This document shows, piece by piece, positions 34,669 to 44,174 of a stretch of 54,321 nt of DNA. The stretch is taken from positions 1 through 54,321 of the forward strand of contig NZ_JAERSD010000004.1 in NCBI RefSeq assembly GCF_017912555.1. The letters run 5' to 3'. Position 1 is the stretch's first letter. Each line of letters opens with the position of its first letter. This DNA is from Bacillus sp. REN3. Its GTDB lineage: Bacteria > Bacillota > Bacilli > Bacillales > Cytobacillaceae. The position numbers and the translations under genes were made by a program. The notes beneath the pieces were generated by a model that saw only the letters and a program-made list of their open reading frames with translations, was not told the DNA's origin and did not search any database.

Positions 34669-35104
34669 TGGTTATTCACACTCCCTATAGATTTACTTAT
34701 ATATTATTTGCTCCGATCCTGACGGCTTTTTCTTAAATAATAATAAGTATAATTTTATAATTCATATTATTTATTATACACTAATCAAAAAAGAAAGGTA
34801 ACCTTTTTTTTAGAAATATTCCTGGGATGTATGTAAGCTTTTTTTACTCTCACTTAATATAACGAACAAAATCCAAAAAAGTTTCATTGATTTAAGAATT
34901 TTTCATCGCCTTTCTTGCACTATCTTTATAAACATTCGTGTTATTATCTTTCATTTTGTCCGTTCACAAGCCCAAAATCCTAATTTAATTATATTTACCC
35001 GGCAGGAAACAGTTTAAAACCTTTTTTTTAAAAAAAACTTATTCTCATTTATGACATGAAAATGAAAACGCAATCATGCTACTATGCATGATTGCGTTTG
35101 ATCT
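34669..35104. other. Long AT-rich region upstream of spx
   Basis: About 435 bp without a gene. It is strongly AT-rich, with several possible -10 elements and a small dyad AAGAAAGGTAACCTTTTTT near 34790-34808. Multiple promoters serve spx in B. subtilis (recalled), and this length would allow the same. A dyad TCATTT/AAATGA (about 35046-35064) is too short to name. The far end holds the yjbC terminator. Confidence 0.5.
35066..35099 (-). terminator. Terminator after yjbC
   Basis: AAACGCAATCATG and its exact complement form a 13-bp stem with an 8-nt loop; TTTTCATTTTC follows on the minus strand. Confidence 0.8.
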
Positions 35105-35674
35105 TTACAACTTCTCGAGTAAATCATCCCGTTCATCTTCTAATGTGAGAACTTCATCGACATGCTGGTATGACTCCCCGTAAAAGGTTTTATCTTTATA
35201 TGTGTGGATCATCTCATATGTTTTTCTCATGGCATCATAAACCATTTCTTCTGAAGCATTTCCTGGGGCCCAATAGAGAATTTCCATTTCATTTATTTCT
35301 TTTGTGGCCAATGACCTCCTGCGATAACCGACTGTCCGCGCATGCTCAAATCCTTCACGTTTATAAAAACGAAGCCGTTTTTCGGTATCGGAGTCTTCAT
35401 AGTTAACCGGTTCGACTTCCAGGATGATCGGCTTCCCCTTTGCTTTGAGCTTCTCGATCAGCTTATGGCCTAACCCCTGCCCTCTTGTCTCTTTTGCTAC
35501 AAACAAATAATCGATGAAGACGAAGTCCTCCAATTCAACATACATTAACACATGGCCCGGCCCTTCATCTTTGTGGTAAATTTCTGGCCTTTCCTTCAGG
35601 AGGGTCTCCATATGTTCTCTAGATTTCATCTCCTCAATCGGGAAATACTGATTCAATTTTTCATACCAATGCAT
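35105..35674 (-). CDS. yjbC: GNAT N-acetyltransferase YjbC
   Basis: A 189-aa GNAT-fold acetyltransferase, orthologous to B. subtilis YjbC, which lies next to spx and shares promoters with it there. The CoA loop is in FVAKETRGQGLGHKLIEKL, and RFYKREGFEHARTVGYRR is the following GNAT region. The C-terminal extension (about 135-189) contains EEMVYDAMRKTYEMIH. Here a terminator and a 430-bp gap separate it from spx. The acceptor substrate is unknown. Confidence 0.88.
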   Translation of the reverse strand: MHWYEKLNQYFPIEEMKSREHMETLLKERPEIYHKDEGPGHVLMYVELEDFVFIDYLFVAKETRGQGLGHKLIEKLKAKGKPIILEVEPVNYEDSDTEKRLRFYKREGFEHARTVGYRRRSLATKEINEMEILYWAPGNASEEMVYDAMRKTYEMIHTYKDKTFYGESYQHVDEVLTLEDERDDLLEKL

Positions 35675-35878
35675 TGCTTATCTCCTTTTACTTTATTTCC
35701 AGCATGATAAGCACCCAACTTTTTCAATATAATCATGATCTGGGAGTGTTTCTCCTATATTTTCTTGATAAAGCCCTTTCAATACATCGACAATTCTTTT
35801 AGAATAAAGGAGAAGGGGATCATGAAATTATATTACACAACTCATTCAGTTGATTGTGAAAAAAGGTGGAGGTTTATC

Positions 35879-36061
35879 ATGGGTGGTTACATAATGGATT
35901 TAACCTTGGTTGCTGGACTTATTATTGGAATTACCGCAACAATCGGTGTCTTGATGAACGGTGTTGGCATTAAATTCTTCGGTGGCAAAAACCGATCAGA
36001 ATTTTCGGACCAATCAGCCAGGCTTCAGACAGGCTGGAAGAATGTTGGCGGCAAAAAATAA
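35879..36061 (+). CDS. Small single-pass membrane protein, 60 aa
   Basis: A 60-residue protein starting MGGYIMDLTLVAGLIIGITA, with one N-terminal transmembrane helix (about 7-28) and a basic polar tail GGKNRSEFSDQSARLQTGWK. The start is set by GGAGG six bases upstream; the open frame extends further upstream without a ribosome site. I do not recognise a family. It is convergent with the DUF4015 gene and divergent from yjbC. Confidence 0.65.
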   Translation: MGGYIMDLTLVAGLIIGITATIGVLMNGVGIKFFGGKNRSEFSDQSARLQTGWKNVGGKK

Positions 36062-36111
36062 TCCCACTTTTTATTTTACCTCATCTTGTTGCCAATAAAC
36101 CACTAATTTGA

Positions 36112-36154
36112 AAACAGCCTGAAATGAATGAACTTCATTTCAGGCTGTTTCTTT
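36112..36154. terminator. Strong bidirectional terminator
   Basis: A 17-bp perfect stem (36112-36128 with 36134-36150) with a 5-nt loop sits between two convergent genes. TTTCTTT follows on the plus strand. Confidence 0.9.
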
Positions 36155-36184
36155 CCATCTAGAAACGGCAGCTGTCATGTATAA

Positions 36185-37387
36185 TTATGGGGTGTAATCA
36201 ACATTCCGGGTATAGCGGTTGCTGGCATTCCACAAGAGAAATTCCTTTATTCCATTGTCATTAAGCGCTTTAATCTGGGCTTCCACTTCCTTTTTCCCAT
36301 AAACGCGATAATTTCCACTACCAAGCCACGATGCCGTAAAATCCTGAAGCCAAGGCCGGGAGATTGGAGGAGTCTTTAGGTCATCCAGCTTTTTCTTTTC
36401 GAGTTTGGCATATTGCTCTACTAGCCTATATGGTTCCATATCAGGTTTGGCTATTCCGAAATAGGAGCCCCAGTGACTTGGATAAATCATGGAGGAGATC
36501 ACATCCACATGTTCTGAGATCTTCGAAAAGTTCTGGCCTATACCTGGCGCTTCCGGCAATGTGGCAGTATACCCGAAAATATCGACTGATACCTTCACAT
36601 CATAAGGTCTTAATTTTTCCCTAGCATATGCGACAAACTCCGTTACGGCCTTGACCCGTTTCTGGACATTATCCATTTTTACATCATGATATTCTCCTGT
36701 TGAATATGCCAAAGAGGCATCCCTGTTTTCAAATCCTTCGGGAAAGCGTACATAATCGAACTGGATTTCCTTGAATCCCATCTTTGCTGCTTCAATCGCA
36801 ATTGAAACATTATAGTCCCACACATCCTTGACGAATGGATTGACGAAGGACTCCCCCCTGCCATTTTTCCAAACCTGGTTTCCGTCTTTGAATGACCATT
36901 CCGGCTTCTTCTTGGCAAGGGCTGAATCTTTAAAGACGACGACCCTGGCGATCGGATAGATTTTCTTTTCTTCGAGTGTTTTCAACATTTTCCGCGGATT
37001 CTTAATATGCGCCTTTCCTATGTCCCTGAAAGGTGAATCCTTATCCGGCATGTATGTAAGGTAGCCATGGTCCTCTTTTATATCGATGACCATCGAATTA
37101 AGCTCGGTCTCATCCACGAGCTTGACAAGACTGTTGAATTTTTCACCACCTGCTGAGTTTCCAGTTACGTAGATCCCTCTGACTGCATCGGGATATTCAA
37201 AGTTCAAACCTGAATTGAATTTAAACCTCGGTATTTCTGAAGGTACCTTCCGCACTAGTGATTCATGTGCCCGCTCTGGCATGGAATCTGCCGGCGATTG
37301 TTCTTCTGCTGCTGAAATCACAGGCAGCCAATTCATGAAAGATGTTGCCAAAATAGCTGCTGCTGCGATTTTTTTTATGTGTGCCAA
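36185..37387 (-). CDS. Exported putative glycoside hydrolase (DUF4015)
   Basis: A 400-aa protein with a signal peptide (about 1-27, MAHIKKIAAAAILATSF... ending VISAAEE). The rest is a TIM-barrel DUF4015 domain, a putative glycoside hydrolase family. It has VRGIYVTGNSAGGEKFNSLV, VIDIKEDHGYLTY (the Asp and Glu being candidate catalytic or binding residues), FKEIQFDYVRFPEG, and VDIFGYTA. The C-terminus FLLWNASNRYTR is typical. It probably acts outside the cell on polysaccharide, but the substrate is unknown. Monocistronic between two terminators. Confidence 0.85.
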   Translation of the reverse strand: MAHIKKIAAAAILATSFMNWLPVISAAEEQSPADSMPERAHESLVRKVPSEIPRFKFNSGLNFEYPDAVRGIYVTGNSAGGEKFNSLVKLVDETELNSMVIDIKEDHGYLTYMPDKDSPFRDIGKAHIKNPRKMLKTLEEKKIYPIARVVVFKDSALAKKKPEWSFKDGNQVWKNGRGESFVNPFVKDVWDYNVSIAIEAAKMGFKEIQFDYVRFPEGFENRDASLAYSTGEYHDVKMDNVQKRVKAVTEFVAYAREKLRPYDVKVSVDIFGYTATLPEAPGIGQNFSKISEHVDVISSMIYPSHWGSYFGIAKPDMEPYRLVEQYAKLEKKKLDDLKTPPISRPWLQDFTASWLGSGNYRVYGKKEVEAQIKALNDNGIKEFLLWNASNRYTRNVDYTP

Positions 37388-37642
37388 CCTATCTCTCCTT
37401 TCTGAAATCCTACCATCTTTTAGTATAAATGAAACAGTGGTTCGTATCTATGAAACTATTTTACCCACTTTCTTAGCTTTTAGTTGCCGAATAATGGTTT
37501 TCCTAATGGAATATATTCCCTGTTAAGGATTGTTTTGTTTGGCGGCTATGTTGATTGATGCGCACCTTCCCTTCCAAGTCACCTATTCTTCATAACATTC
37601 ATCAGCTGTTTTATACCTATGTAAACTTTTTGGGGAATAAAT

Positions 37643-37674
37643 AAAAAAAACGATCTCCAGTAAAGAGATCGTTG
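37643..37674 (-). terminator. Terminator of the opp operon
   Basis: AACGATCTC/GAGATCGTT, a 9-bp perfect stem, with TTTTTTTTATTT following on the minus strand just after oppF. Confidence 0.9.
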
Positions 37675-37677
37675 GGT

Positions 37678-38619
37678 TTATTTAGCAAGTTGCTGCTGGT
37701 ATTGTTTCATTTCTTTCTCTGAGCAATAGACGAAATGGCCAGGCGCTACTTCACGCATTGTCACTTCTTCATTATCAGCATATCCATGCATGTTAGGATC
37801 ATACGTTTTCCTCCGTCGAGTACGCTCAGATTCTGGATCCGGGAGCGGAATCGCTGATAATAGTGATTGAGTGTATGGATGAAGCGGGTTTTTATACAGA
37901 TCATCAGCAGATGCCAGTTCTACTAGCTTGCCGAAATACATGACACCAATCCGATCACTTATATATTTTACCATTGAGAGGTCATGGGCAATAAACAAAT
38001 ATGTTAACCCTTTTTCACGCTGAAGCTTCTTCATCAGGTTGACAACCTGGGCCTGAATCGAAACATCAAGTGCTGAAATCGGTTCATCTGCAATAATAAA
38101 TTCTGGCTGCACGGCAAGTGCGCGGGCAATCCCGATACGCTGCCTCTGTCCGCCAGAGAATTCGTGCGGATAGCGGTTGGCATGCTCTCTGTTTAAGCCA
38201 ACTGTTTCAAGCAAATGATATACCCGTTCCATTCTTTCTTTGCTGTTCTTTGCAAGTCCATGGATATCGATTCCCTCTGCAATCACATCTGCCACCTTCA
38301 TGCGGGGATTCAGGGAGGCATATGGGTCCTGGAAAATCATTTGCATGCTTCGATTGAATTTTTTTAATTCCTTCTTGCTCTTTTTGCCATGTACATTTTC
38401 GCCCTTGAAGTAGACTTCCCCATCTGTTGCATCATAAAGGCGAATGATCGTTCTCCCTGTTGTTGACTTCCCACAGCCAGATTCACCAACAAGTCCCAAT
38501 GTCTCCCCTTTATATATATCGAAGGACACACCATCAATAGCCTTTACTTCATTCGGTTTTCCCATATTGAAGTATTGCTTCAAGTTTTTGATTTCGAGAA
38601 GCTTTTCTCTCTTTTCCAT
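37678..38619 (-). CDS. oppF: Oligopeptide ABC transporter ATP-binding protein OppF
   Basis: A 313-aa cytosolic ATPase of the Opp importer. Walker A is GESGCGKSTTGRT, the signature FSGGQRQRIGIARAL, and Walker B EFIIADEPISALD. The C-terminal oligopeptide-transporter extension ends ERTRRRKTYDP...EVAPGHFVYCSE, with a single Cys in place of the usual cysteine cluster. It pairs with OppD to power uptake. The start at 38619 has a G-rich ribosome site nine bases upstream; an ATG six codons earlier precedes that site. It is the last gene of oppABCDF. Confidence 0.94.
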   Translation of the reverse strand: MEKREKLLEIKNLKQYFNMGKPNEVKAIDGVSFDIYKGETLGLVGESGCGKSTTGRTIIRLYDATDGEVYFKGENVHGKKSKKELKKFNRSMQMIFQDPYASLNPRMKVADVIAEGIDIHGLAKNSKERMERVYHLLETVGLNREHANRYPHEFSGGQRQRIGIARALAVQPEFIIADEPISALDVSIQAQVVNLMKKLQREKGLTYLFIAHDLSMVKYISDRIGVMYFGKLVELASADDLYKNPLHPYTQSLLSAIPLPDPESERTRRRKTYDPNMHGYADNEEVTMREVAPGHFVYCSEKEMKQYQQQLAK

Positions 38620-38642
38620 TAAAACAGTCCCCCCCATATTGG

Positions 38643-39677
38643 TTATTTCATTCCCTGGAACTTGCGCATTCTGCTCTTGACAGCTTCCGGCGGTTCAACC
38701 TTTGGTGCATCCGGATGCAAAAGCCAGGTAGCAGCGTAATGAGTATCAGAAACCTTGAACATTGGAGGCTGTTCTTCTAAATCGATTTGCATTGCATATT
38801 CGTTCCTTGGTGCGAAAGCATCTCCCTTGGGAGGATGCAATAAATTCGGCGGAGTTCCCGGAATCGCGTAAAGCTCTTCTTCTCTTGTATCCAGGCTCGG
38901 CATCGAACTGATCAATCCCCATGTATACGGGTGCTGTGGATTATAGAAAACTTCATCAACCGTGCCAATTTCAACGATTTTTCCACCGTACATGACTGCG
39001 ACGCGGTCAGCTACGTTCGCCACCACACCGAGATCGTGCGTAATGAAAATGATTGAAGTATCGATTTTATTTTGCAAATCCTTCATCAATTCAAGAATTT
39101 GCGCCTGGATTGTCACGTCCAGTGCAGTTGTAGGCTCATCGGCAATCAAGATTTTCGGATTACACGCAAGCGCAATGGCAATGACAACCCTCTGCCTCAT
39201 TCCACCAGAGAACTGATGAGGATATTGATTGATTCTTTGTTCCGGTTTAGGTATCCCAACCAGCTTGAGCAATTGCAAAGAACGTTCCTTAGCAGCGGAC
39301 TTGCTCATGTTCTGGTGCTTGATCAGCGGCTCCATGATTTGTTTGCCAACTGTCATGGTCGGATTCAATGAAGTCATTGGATCCTGGAAAATCATCGAGA
39401 TATCTTTCCCGCGGATTTTTTGCATTTGTCTGTCCGTCAGTTTCGTCAAATCCTTGCCATCAAAAAGGATATGCCCCTTCTTTATTTCCGAGTTGCCAGG
39501 AGGGAGCAATCTCATGATCGCTTTGGTAGTTACAGACTTTCCTGATCCAGATTCCCCAACAATAGCAAGAGTTTCCCCTTTTTTCAATTCGAAATCAACG
39601 CCTCGTATCGCTTGAACTTCCCCTGCGAAGGTATGGAAGGAGATGTTTAAATCTTTGACCTCTAATATATTTTCCAT
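38643..39677 (-). CDS. oppD: Oligopeptide ABC transporter ATP-binding protein OppD
   Basis: A 344-aa ATPase subunit. Walker A is GESGSGKSVTTKA, the signature FSGGMRQRVVIA, and Walker B ILIADEPTTALD, with H-loop IFITHDLGVV. The C-terminal extension has GTPPNLLHPPKGDAFAPRN but lacks the usual run of cysteines that binds iron-sulphur in some relatives. The ATG at 39677 has AGG eight bases upstream; a GTG three codons earlier is less likely. It lies between oppC and oppF with 15- and 23-bp gaps. Confidence 0.94.
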   Translation of the reverse strand: MENILEVKDLNISFHTFAGEVQAIRGVDFELKKGETLAIVGESGSGKSVTTKAIMRLLPPGNSEIKKGHILFDGKDLTKLTDRQMQKIRGKDISMIFQDPMTSLNPTMTVGKQIMEPLIKHQNMSKSAAKERSLQLLKLVGIPKPEQRINQYPHQFSGGMRQRVVIAIALACNPKILIADEPTTALDVTIQAQILELMKDLQNKIDTSIIFITHDLGVVANVADRVAVMYGGKIVEIGTVDEVFYNPQHPYTWGLISSMPSLDTREEELYAIPGTPPNLLHPPKGDAFAPRNEYAMQIDLEEQPPMFKVSDTHYAATWLLHPDAPKVEPPEAVKSRMRKFQGMK

Positions 39678-39692
39678 CGTATTCACCTGCCC

Positions 39693-40721
39693 TTAATCAC
39701 GCATTTTCGGATCCAGCGCATCACGCAATCCGTCTGCCAGCATATTGAAAGTGATCATGATTAAACTGATGACAATCGCTGGTGCTATCATCTCATGTGG
39801 GTGTAACCTCAGGACTTTGAAGCCTTCATCGATCAAAGTACCCAAAGATGCCAATGGGTCCTGCAGCCCAAGGCCAATGAAACTTAGGAATGCTTCAAAG
39901 AAAATAGCATTCGGGATCGTAAACATCGTGTTGATGATAATGACACCCGCAAGGTTAGGAAGCAAATGCTTCGCAATGATTTTCATATTGGAATTGCCCA
40001 AAGTTTTTGAAGCAAGCACGAATTCCTGTTCTTTCAGCTTCAGGACCTGGGCACGAACAACACGGGCCATACCGACCCAGCCAGTTATCGTTAGCGCGAC
40101 AGTTATTGATATGATCCCTGGCTTCAGAACAAGGATCATCAAAATCACTACAATCATTGTCGGGATACCGACCAGAACTTCTGTGATCCTTTGCATCACA
40201 TTGTCCAGGCGACCGCCAAAATATCCAGAAATTGCCCCATAAGCAACACCAATAATCATATCGATGACTGCCGCAAGCAAAGCGATATATAAAGAGATTT
40301 GCGTACCTTTCCAAACGCGTGTGAACAAGTCACGTCCAAGCGCGTCTGTACCAAACCAATAATATTCATCAACTTTCTTCTGCTCATAAATATTGATTTC
40401 TTTTCCGGCCTTGTTTACCTTAGTGCCGTCAAATGGCAGCCAACTGATATTCTCGAGTCCCTGGACCCTTGGCGGAAGATTATTATGCCTTACGTTTTGT
40501 GTATCGAATTCCTTGCCGCTAATCAATGGGCCGACAAAAGCCATGATGACAATGAACCCCATCACAATCAAGCTTACTAACGCCCCTTTATTCTTGCGGA
40601 CGCGCATCCAGGCGTCCTGCCAAAAGGTTAAGCTAGGCTTGTTGATTTCTTCGCTTTTAGCCGAATCGATGACTGCCGGCCTAAAACGATCCTTTGAAAT
40701 TTTCGCTTCCATTTCAGCCAT
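39693..40721 (-). CDS. oppC: Oligopeptide ABC transporter permease OppC
   Basis: A 342-aa membrane protein with an N-terminal helix (about 45-67) after a cytosolic OppC_N segment (WQDAWMRVRKNKGALVSLI). A large extracellular loop and five further helices follow. The ABC-permease EAA-type loop is EQEFVLASKTLGNSNMKIIA. It forms the channel with OppB. The ATG overlaps the oppB stop (TAATG), so translation is coupled. The length fits OppC proteins with the longer periplasmic-type loop. Confidence 0.94.
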   Translation of the reverse strand: MAEMEAKISKDRFRPAVIDSAKSEEINKPSLTFWQDAWMRVRKNKGALVSLIVMGFIVIMAFVGPLISGKEFDTQNVRHNNLPPRVQGLENISWLPFDGTKVNKAGKEINIYEQKKVDEYYWFGTDALGRDLFTRVWKGTQISLYIALLAAVIDMIIGVAYGAISGYFGGRLDNVMQRITEVLVGIPTMIVVILMILVLKPGIISITVALTITGWVGMARVVRAQVLKLKEQEFVLASKTLGNSNMKIIAKHLLPNLAGVIIINTMFTIPNAIFFEAFLSFIGLGLQDPLASLGTLIDEGFKVLRLHPHEMIAPAIVISLIMITFNMLADGLRDALDPKMRD

Positions 40722-41650
40722 TACTTATTCCCTCCTGACAGCCTGATGCGTGGATCGATGATGCCATATAGAATGTCAACCACAAGGATGATGACAACAA
40801 ATAAAAACGCAAATAGGATGGTTGTTCCCATGATTACAGGGTAATCATTTACCGTAATGGATTTTACGAATTGTTCACCAAGACCTGGAATCGCAAAAAT
40901 TTTCTCAATAACAAGTGAACCGGTCATCAGTGAAATCGCAAGCGGTCCAAGCACTGTCACAAGGGGAATCAAGGCATTTCTCATTGCATGCTTGAAGGCA
41001 ATTTCAAAGAAGCTTGCCCCCTTCGCCTTCGCAAGGAGTATATAATCGGAACTCAATACCTCGATCATTTCGGTCCTCATAAAACGGGCCGCAATTGCAA
41101 TTGGGAACATCGATAATGCGATCGTAGGGAGAACTGTGTACTCCGGTCCTTTCCAGAATAATACCGGGAACCATCCTAGCTTGACACCTACGAAGTATTG
41201 CAGCAAACCTGCAAAAACGAAGTTCGGGATCGATTTTCCCAACACTGCAATGAATGTTGAACCATAATCCACCCAGGTATTCTGCCTTAAAGCCGCAAAC
41301 ACTCCGAGTACAAGTCCAATCAATGATCCCAGCACCATCGCCTGGGCACCAAGCTGGGCAGATGGACCCAAACGCTTGAACATCAATTCGCTAACAGGTG
41401 TGTTATTGAATTGGAAAGATATTCCCAGATCACCTTTAAGCAAGTTGCCAATATATTTAGCGTACTGCACTGGAACAGGCTGGTCCAGGCCGTATTTAGC
41501 CTTCATGATCGCTAATTGGGAAGGTGGCAATTTAGCTGCGCTGGCAAAAGGCGTACCCGGGATGATTTTCATTAAGAAAAAAGTCAGGGACGCGATGATG
41601 AAAAGGGTTAAAAACATATAAAGAAACCTTTTTAGCAGGTATTTTCCCAT
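40721..41650 (-). CDS. oppB: Oligopeptide ABC transporter permease OppB
   Basis: A 309-aa membrane protein with six predicted helices. The first is LLKRFLYMFLTLFIIASLTF; GTPFASAAKLPPSQLAIMKA is the family's extracellular loop. The EAA loop is SSDYILLAKAKGASFFEIAF. It pairs with OppC as the channel. AGGAGG lies upstream of the ATG. About 140 bp with a terminator-like hairpin separate it from oppA, and its stop overlaps oppC. Confidence 0.94.
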   Translation of the reverse strand: MGKYLLKRFLYMFLTLFIIASLTFFLMKIIPGTPFASAAKLPPSQLAIMKAKYGLDQPVPVQYAKYIGNLLKGDLGISFQFNNTPVSELMFKRLGPSAQLGAQAMVLGSLIGLVLGVFAALRQNTWVDYGSTFIAVLGKSIPNFVFAGLLQYFVGVKLGWFPVLFWKGPEYTVLPTIALSMFPIAIAARFMRTEMIEVLSSDYILLAKAKGASFFEIAFKHAMRNALIPLVTVLGPLAISLMTGSLVIEKIFAIPGLGEQFVKSITVNDYPVIMGTTILFAFLFVVIILVVDILYGIIDPRIRLSGGNK

Positions 41651-41710
41651 ATGTGTGCACCTCCTATATTATTTCAATTTTCCCTATTGTTCGACAAATC
41701 CCATACAGGG

Positions 41711-41744
41711 AAAAAGAGAGTATACCTAAATATACTCTCTTTTC
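41711..41744 (-). terminator. Intercistronic attenuator between oppA and oppB
   Basis: AGAGAGTATA and TATACTCTCT form a 10-bp perfect stem with a 6-nt loop, and TTTTTCCC follows on the minus strand. Partial termination here would give more binding protein than permease. Confidence 0.8.
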
Positions 41745-41791
41745 TCTCCTCAGAATCATGAAACTCTGAAATAAGAAACGTTAATAATCTA

Positions 41792-43483
41792 TTATTCGCC
41801 TTCGATTGTTACCCACTGGAATGAATAGTCAGGTCCATAGTTATAGATCGCAAGACCTTTAACCTTAGGGTTAAGAAGGATATTAGCCGCGCGCTGGTAA
41901 ACAGGTGCCAGACCGAAGTCCTCCTCAAGCATGATTCTTTCTGCTTCCTGCTGAGCTTCCCAGTTTGCTTTTTCGTCAGTAGCAAGTTCTCCTTGCGCTT
42001 TCTTGATCAGCTCATCATATTTTGGATTAGTATAACCCATTCTGTTGCTTCCGCCGTTTGTGATCCAAAGGTCCGTGAATGATAACGCGTTACCATAGTC
42101 TGGGCCCCAGCCGGCAAACTGCAGATCATAATCCATAGCGTTGTCACGCTCCAGGCGTACTGCGAAAGGAACACTTTCAAGCTTAACAGTCAAGCCAGGA
42201 AGGTTCTTTTCAAGCTGGTTCTTGATGTAAGCGTCTGTTTTCTTCGCTGCTTCAGTGTCGCCACCAAGGTAACGAATCTCAAGCTTATCTACACCAAGTT
42301 CCTTAAGTCCAGTTTCCCATGCTTTCTTCGCTGCATCAGCATCGAATTTGATCAGGTCACCGTTCTTTTCACGGAAATCTTCACCGTCGAGTTTAACGAA
42401 ATCTTTTGGTACGAAATAGTTAGCAGCGACAGATCCATTGTTCAGGATGCTCGCAGCAAGGTCTTCTTTGTTGAAGCCCTGGGCGATAGCTGCACGGATG
42501 TTCTTATTGGCAAGCGCTTCGCTCTTCTGGTTCATCTTGATCCAGAATACAGTTGGCTCTAACCAGCTAACCATGCGGTCGTCACCTTCGTACTGAGGAA
42601 CGATATCAGAAGAAAGCAATCCTGTCATATCAGTTTCATCAGCTTCGAATGCGTTGACAGCAGAGTTTGAATCTTTAACAACGTTAACAGTGATCTTTTC
42701 AAGTTTTACTTTATCAGCATTATAGTAGTTTTCGTTCTTTTCAAGGACCCACTCAGTCGCATCAGTGCCTTCCCACTTTGTCATCTTGAATGGTCCGTTG
42801 TAAAGTAAGTTTTCAGCACTGCTGGCGAAAGCATCGCCTTTTTCTTTATAGAACTTTTCGTTCTGCGGATAGAATGTTGGGAAAGCGAACAGGTCTTCCC
42901 AATATACAACCGGCTTTTCAAGAGTTACTTTGAGCGTTTTGTCGTCAACAGCTTCAACACCTAACTCATTTACATCGTAAGGCTTCTTGTCAGCTGCCGC
43001 CTGGGTGATTTTCTCAGCGTTCTTGATCTTTCCGCCCATCATGTAAGGGCCATATGGAGAAGCAGTTTCAGGATCGATTGCGCGCTTCCAGGCAAACACG
43101 AAGTCGTGCGCTGTTACAGGGTCACCGTTGGACCACTTGGAGTCACGAAGTTTGAAAGTATAGACAGTCTTGTCTTCGCTGATTTCAGGCTTGCCATCGG
43201 CGAGAGCAGGTACAGGCTTGTGGTCCTGGTCAAGACGATATAGGCCTTCACCCACGTTGTTTATGTAAGTGAAGCTTGTGGATCCTTCAGCTAGGACGGT
43301 GTCCATCGTTGGGATTTCAGAAGAATCAAGCATTCTTAATTCTTGTGGTACATCAGATTTTCCTTCATTGTCACCCTTAGCTCCATCCTTGTCTTTTCCT
43401 CCGTCCCCGCCGCTGCAAGCAGACAGGAAAAGAGAGAATACTAGAGTTAGAACTAAAAGCAATGAAAATTTTGACTTTTTCAA
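41792..43483 (-). CDS. oppA: Oligopeptide-binding lipoprotein OppA
   Basis: A 563-aa extracytoplasmic peptide-binding protein (SBP family 5). The lipoprotein signal ends LSAC with Cys23, then a Gly/Asp/Lys linker (about 24-44). EGLYRLDQDHKPVPALAD and WSNGDPVTAHDFVFAWKRAI are family signatures. It captures peptides for OppBCDF; in B. subtilis Opp also imports signalling peptides for competence and sporulation. It begins with TTG, placed by GAGGGGG seven bases upstream. It is the first gene of the operon. Confidence 0.95.
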   Translation of the reverse strand: MKKSKFSLLLVLTLVFSLFLSACSGGDGGKDKDGAKGDNEGKSDVPQELRMLDSSEIPTMDTVLAEGSTSFTYINNVGEGLYRLDQDHKPVPALADGKPEISEDKTVYTFKLRDSKWSNGDPVTAHDFVFAWKRAIDPETASPYGPYMMGGKIKNAEKITQAAADKKPYDVNELGVEAVDDKTLKVTLEKPVVYWEDLFAFPTFYPQNEKFYKEKGDAFASSAENLLYNGPFKMTKWEGTDATEWVLEKNENYYNADKVKLEKITVNVVKDSNSAVNAFEADETDMTGLLSSDIVPQYEGDDRMVSWLEPTVFWIKMNQKSEALANKNIRAAIAQGFNKEDLAASILNNGSVAANYFVPKDFVKLDGEDFREKNGDLIKFDADAAKKAWETGLKELGVDKLEIRYLGGDTEAAKKTDAYIKNQLEKNLPGLTVKLESVPFAVRLERDNAMDYDLQFAGWGPDYGNALSFTDLWITNGGSNRMGYTNPKYDELIKKAQGELATDEKANWEAQQEAERIMLEEDFGLAPVYQRAANILLNPKVKGLAIYNYGPDYSFQWVTIEGE

Positions 43484-43759
43484 TTGTTTGCCCCCTCTTT
43501 TTTGTTGTTTTCTGAAAACTTTTTACATTCACTATTATACATATTGGGAAAAAAAAGTTCAATATTTTTCGGATAAAAAATTAACATGTTTGAAACAATG
43601 GTAATAATTATCTTGCCCAAGTTGTGATATAATGATGACTTATAAGCATTTCTTCGCTTTTTAGCAACACTCTTTAATCGTAAAATGGAATGGAAGTGCT
43701 GCTTTGATTTTGAAGAAATAGCTTTCATAAAATAACTTTTCAAGGGTGAAAAGAAGACG

Positions 43760-44125
43760 ATGGACAAAAGAAAATTAACAGTTTTTTACGGTTTCTTTGG
43801 GTCACAGCTTGCCGTTCTGGCACTCTCTTTGCTCTATTATGAAAAAATATCACTGCTTTCCTATGTAAATATTTCCTTTTACATTTCAAGTGCACTGATT
43901 TTCACCTACTTGCTCGTGATTACGGTGAACTCAGGATTTTTTGACGCGATGTCCTACTCTTTCCGTGCTGTTTTCACTGCTTCTGAAAAAAACGGGAAGA
44001 AAAAATCAATCCATGAAATGACCCCGCTTTCGGCAATGGTCACATTCAACCCGCACCCGATCGCCGTTATCGGTGCGGCAAACTTCTCGCTCATGCTAGC
44101 AGGGCTGTATTTCTATTATCTATAA
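43760..44125 (+). CDS. DUF3899 membrane protein
   Basis: A 121-aa membrane protein of the DUF3899 family; its function is unknown. Three hydrophobic segments are visible: about 8-27, 33-56 (SFYISSALIFTYLLVITV) and 100-121. A central loop has MSYSFRAVFTASEKNGKKKS, where FRAVF is a family feature. The ribosome site (AAGGGTGA) is about twelve bases before the ATG. It is divergent from oppA and directly upstream of the trpS T-box leader. The same neighbourhood occurs in related Bacillaceae, by my recollection. Confidence 0.75.
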   Translation: MDKRKLTVFYGFFGSQLAVLALSLLYYEKISLLSYVNISFYISSALIFTYLLVITVNSGFFDAMSYSFRAVFTASEKNGKKKSIHEMTPLSAMVTFNPHPIAVIGAANFSLMLAGLYFYYL

Positions 44126-44136
44126 TATCCTGCAGG

Positions 44137-44165
44137 TTGCTTAATATGGGGAAATTCTTTATAAT
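44137..44165 (+). promoter_or_regulatory. trpS promoter
   Basis: -35 TTGCTT (44137-44142) and -10 TATAAT (44160-44165) have a 17-bp spacer, upstream of the T-box leader. Confidence 0.65.
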
Positions 44166-44174
44166 TTTGGTAAT

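Noticed and set aside
35041-35065. Fur- or PerR-type box upstream of spx
   Set aside because: Only a short TCATTT/AAATGA dyad next to the yjbC terminator; too weak to name.
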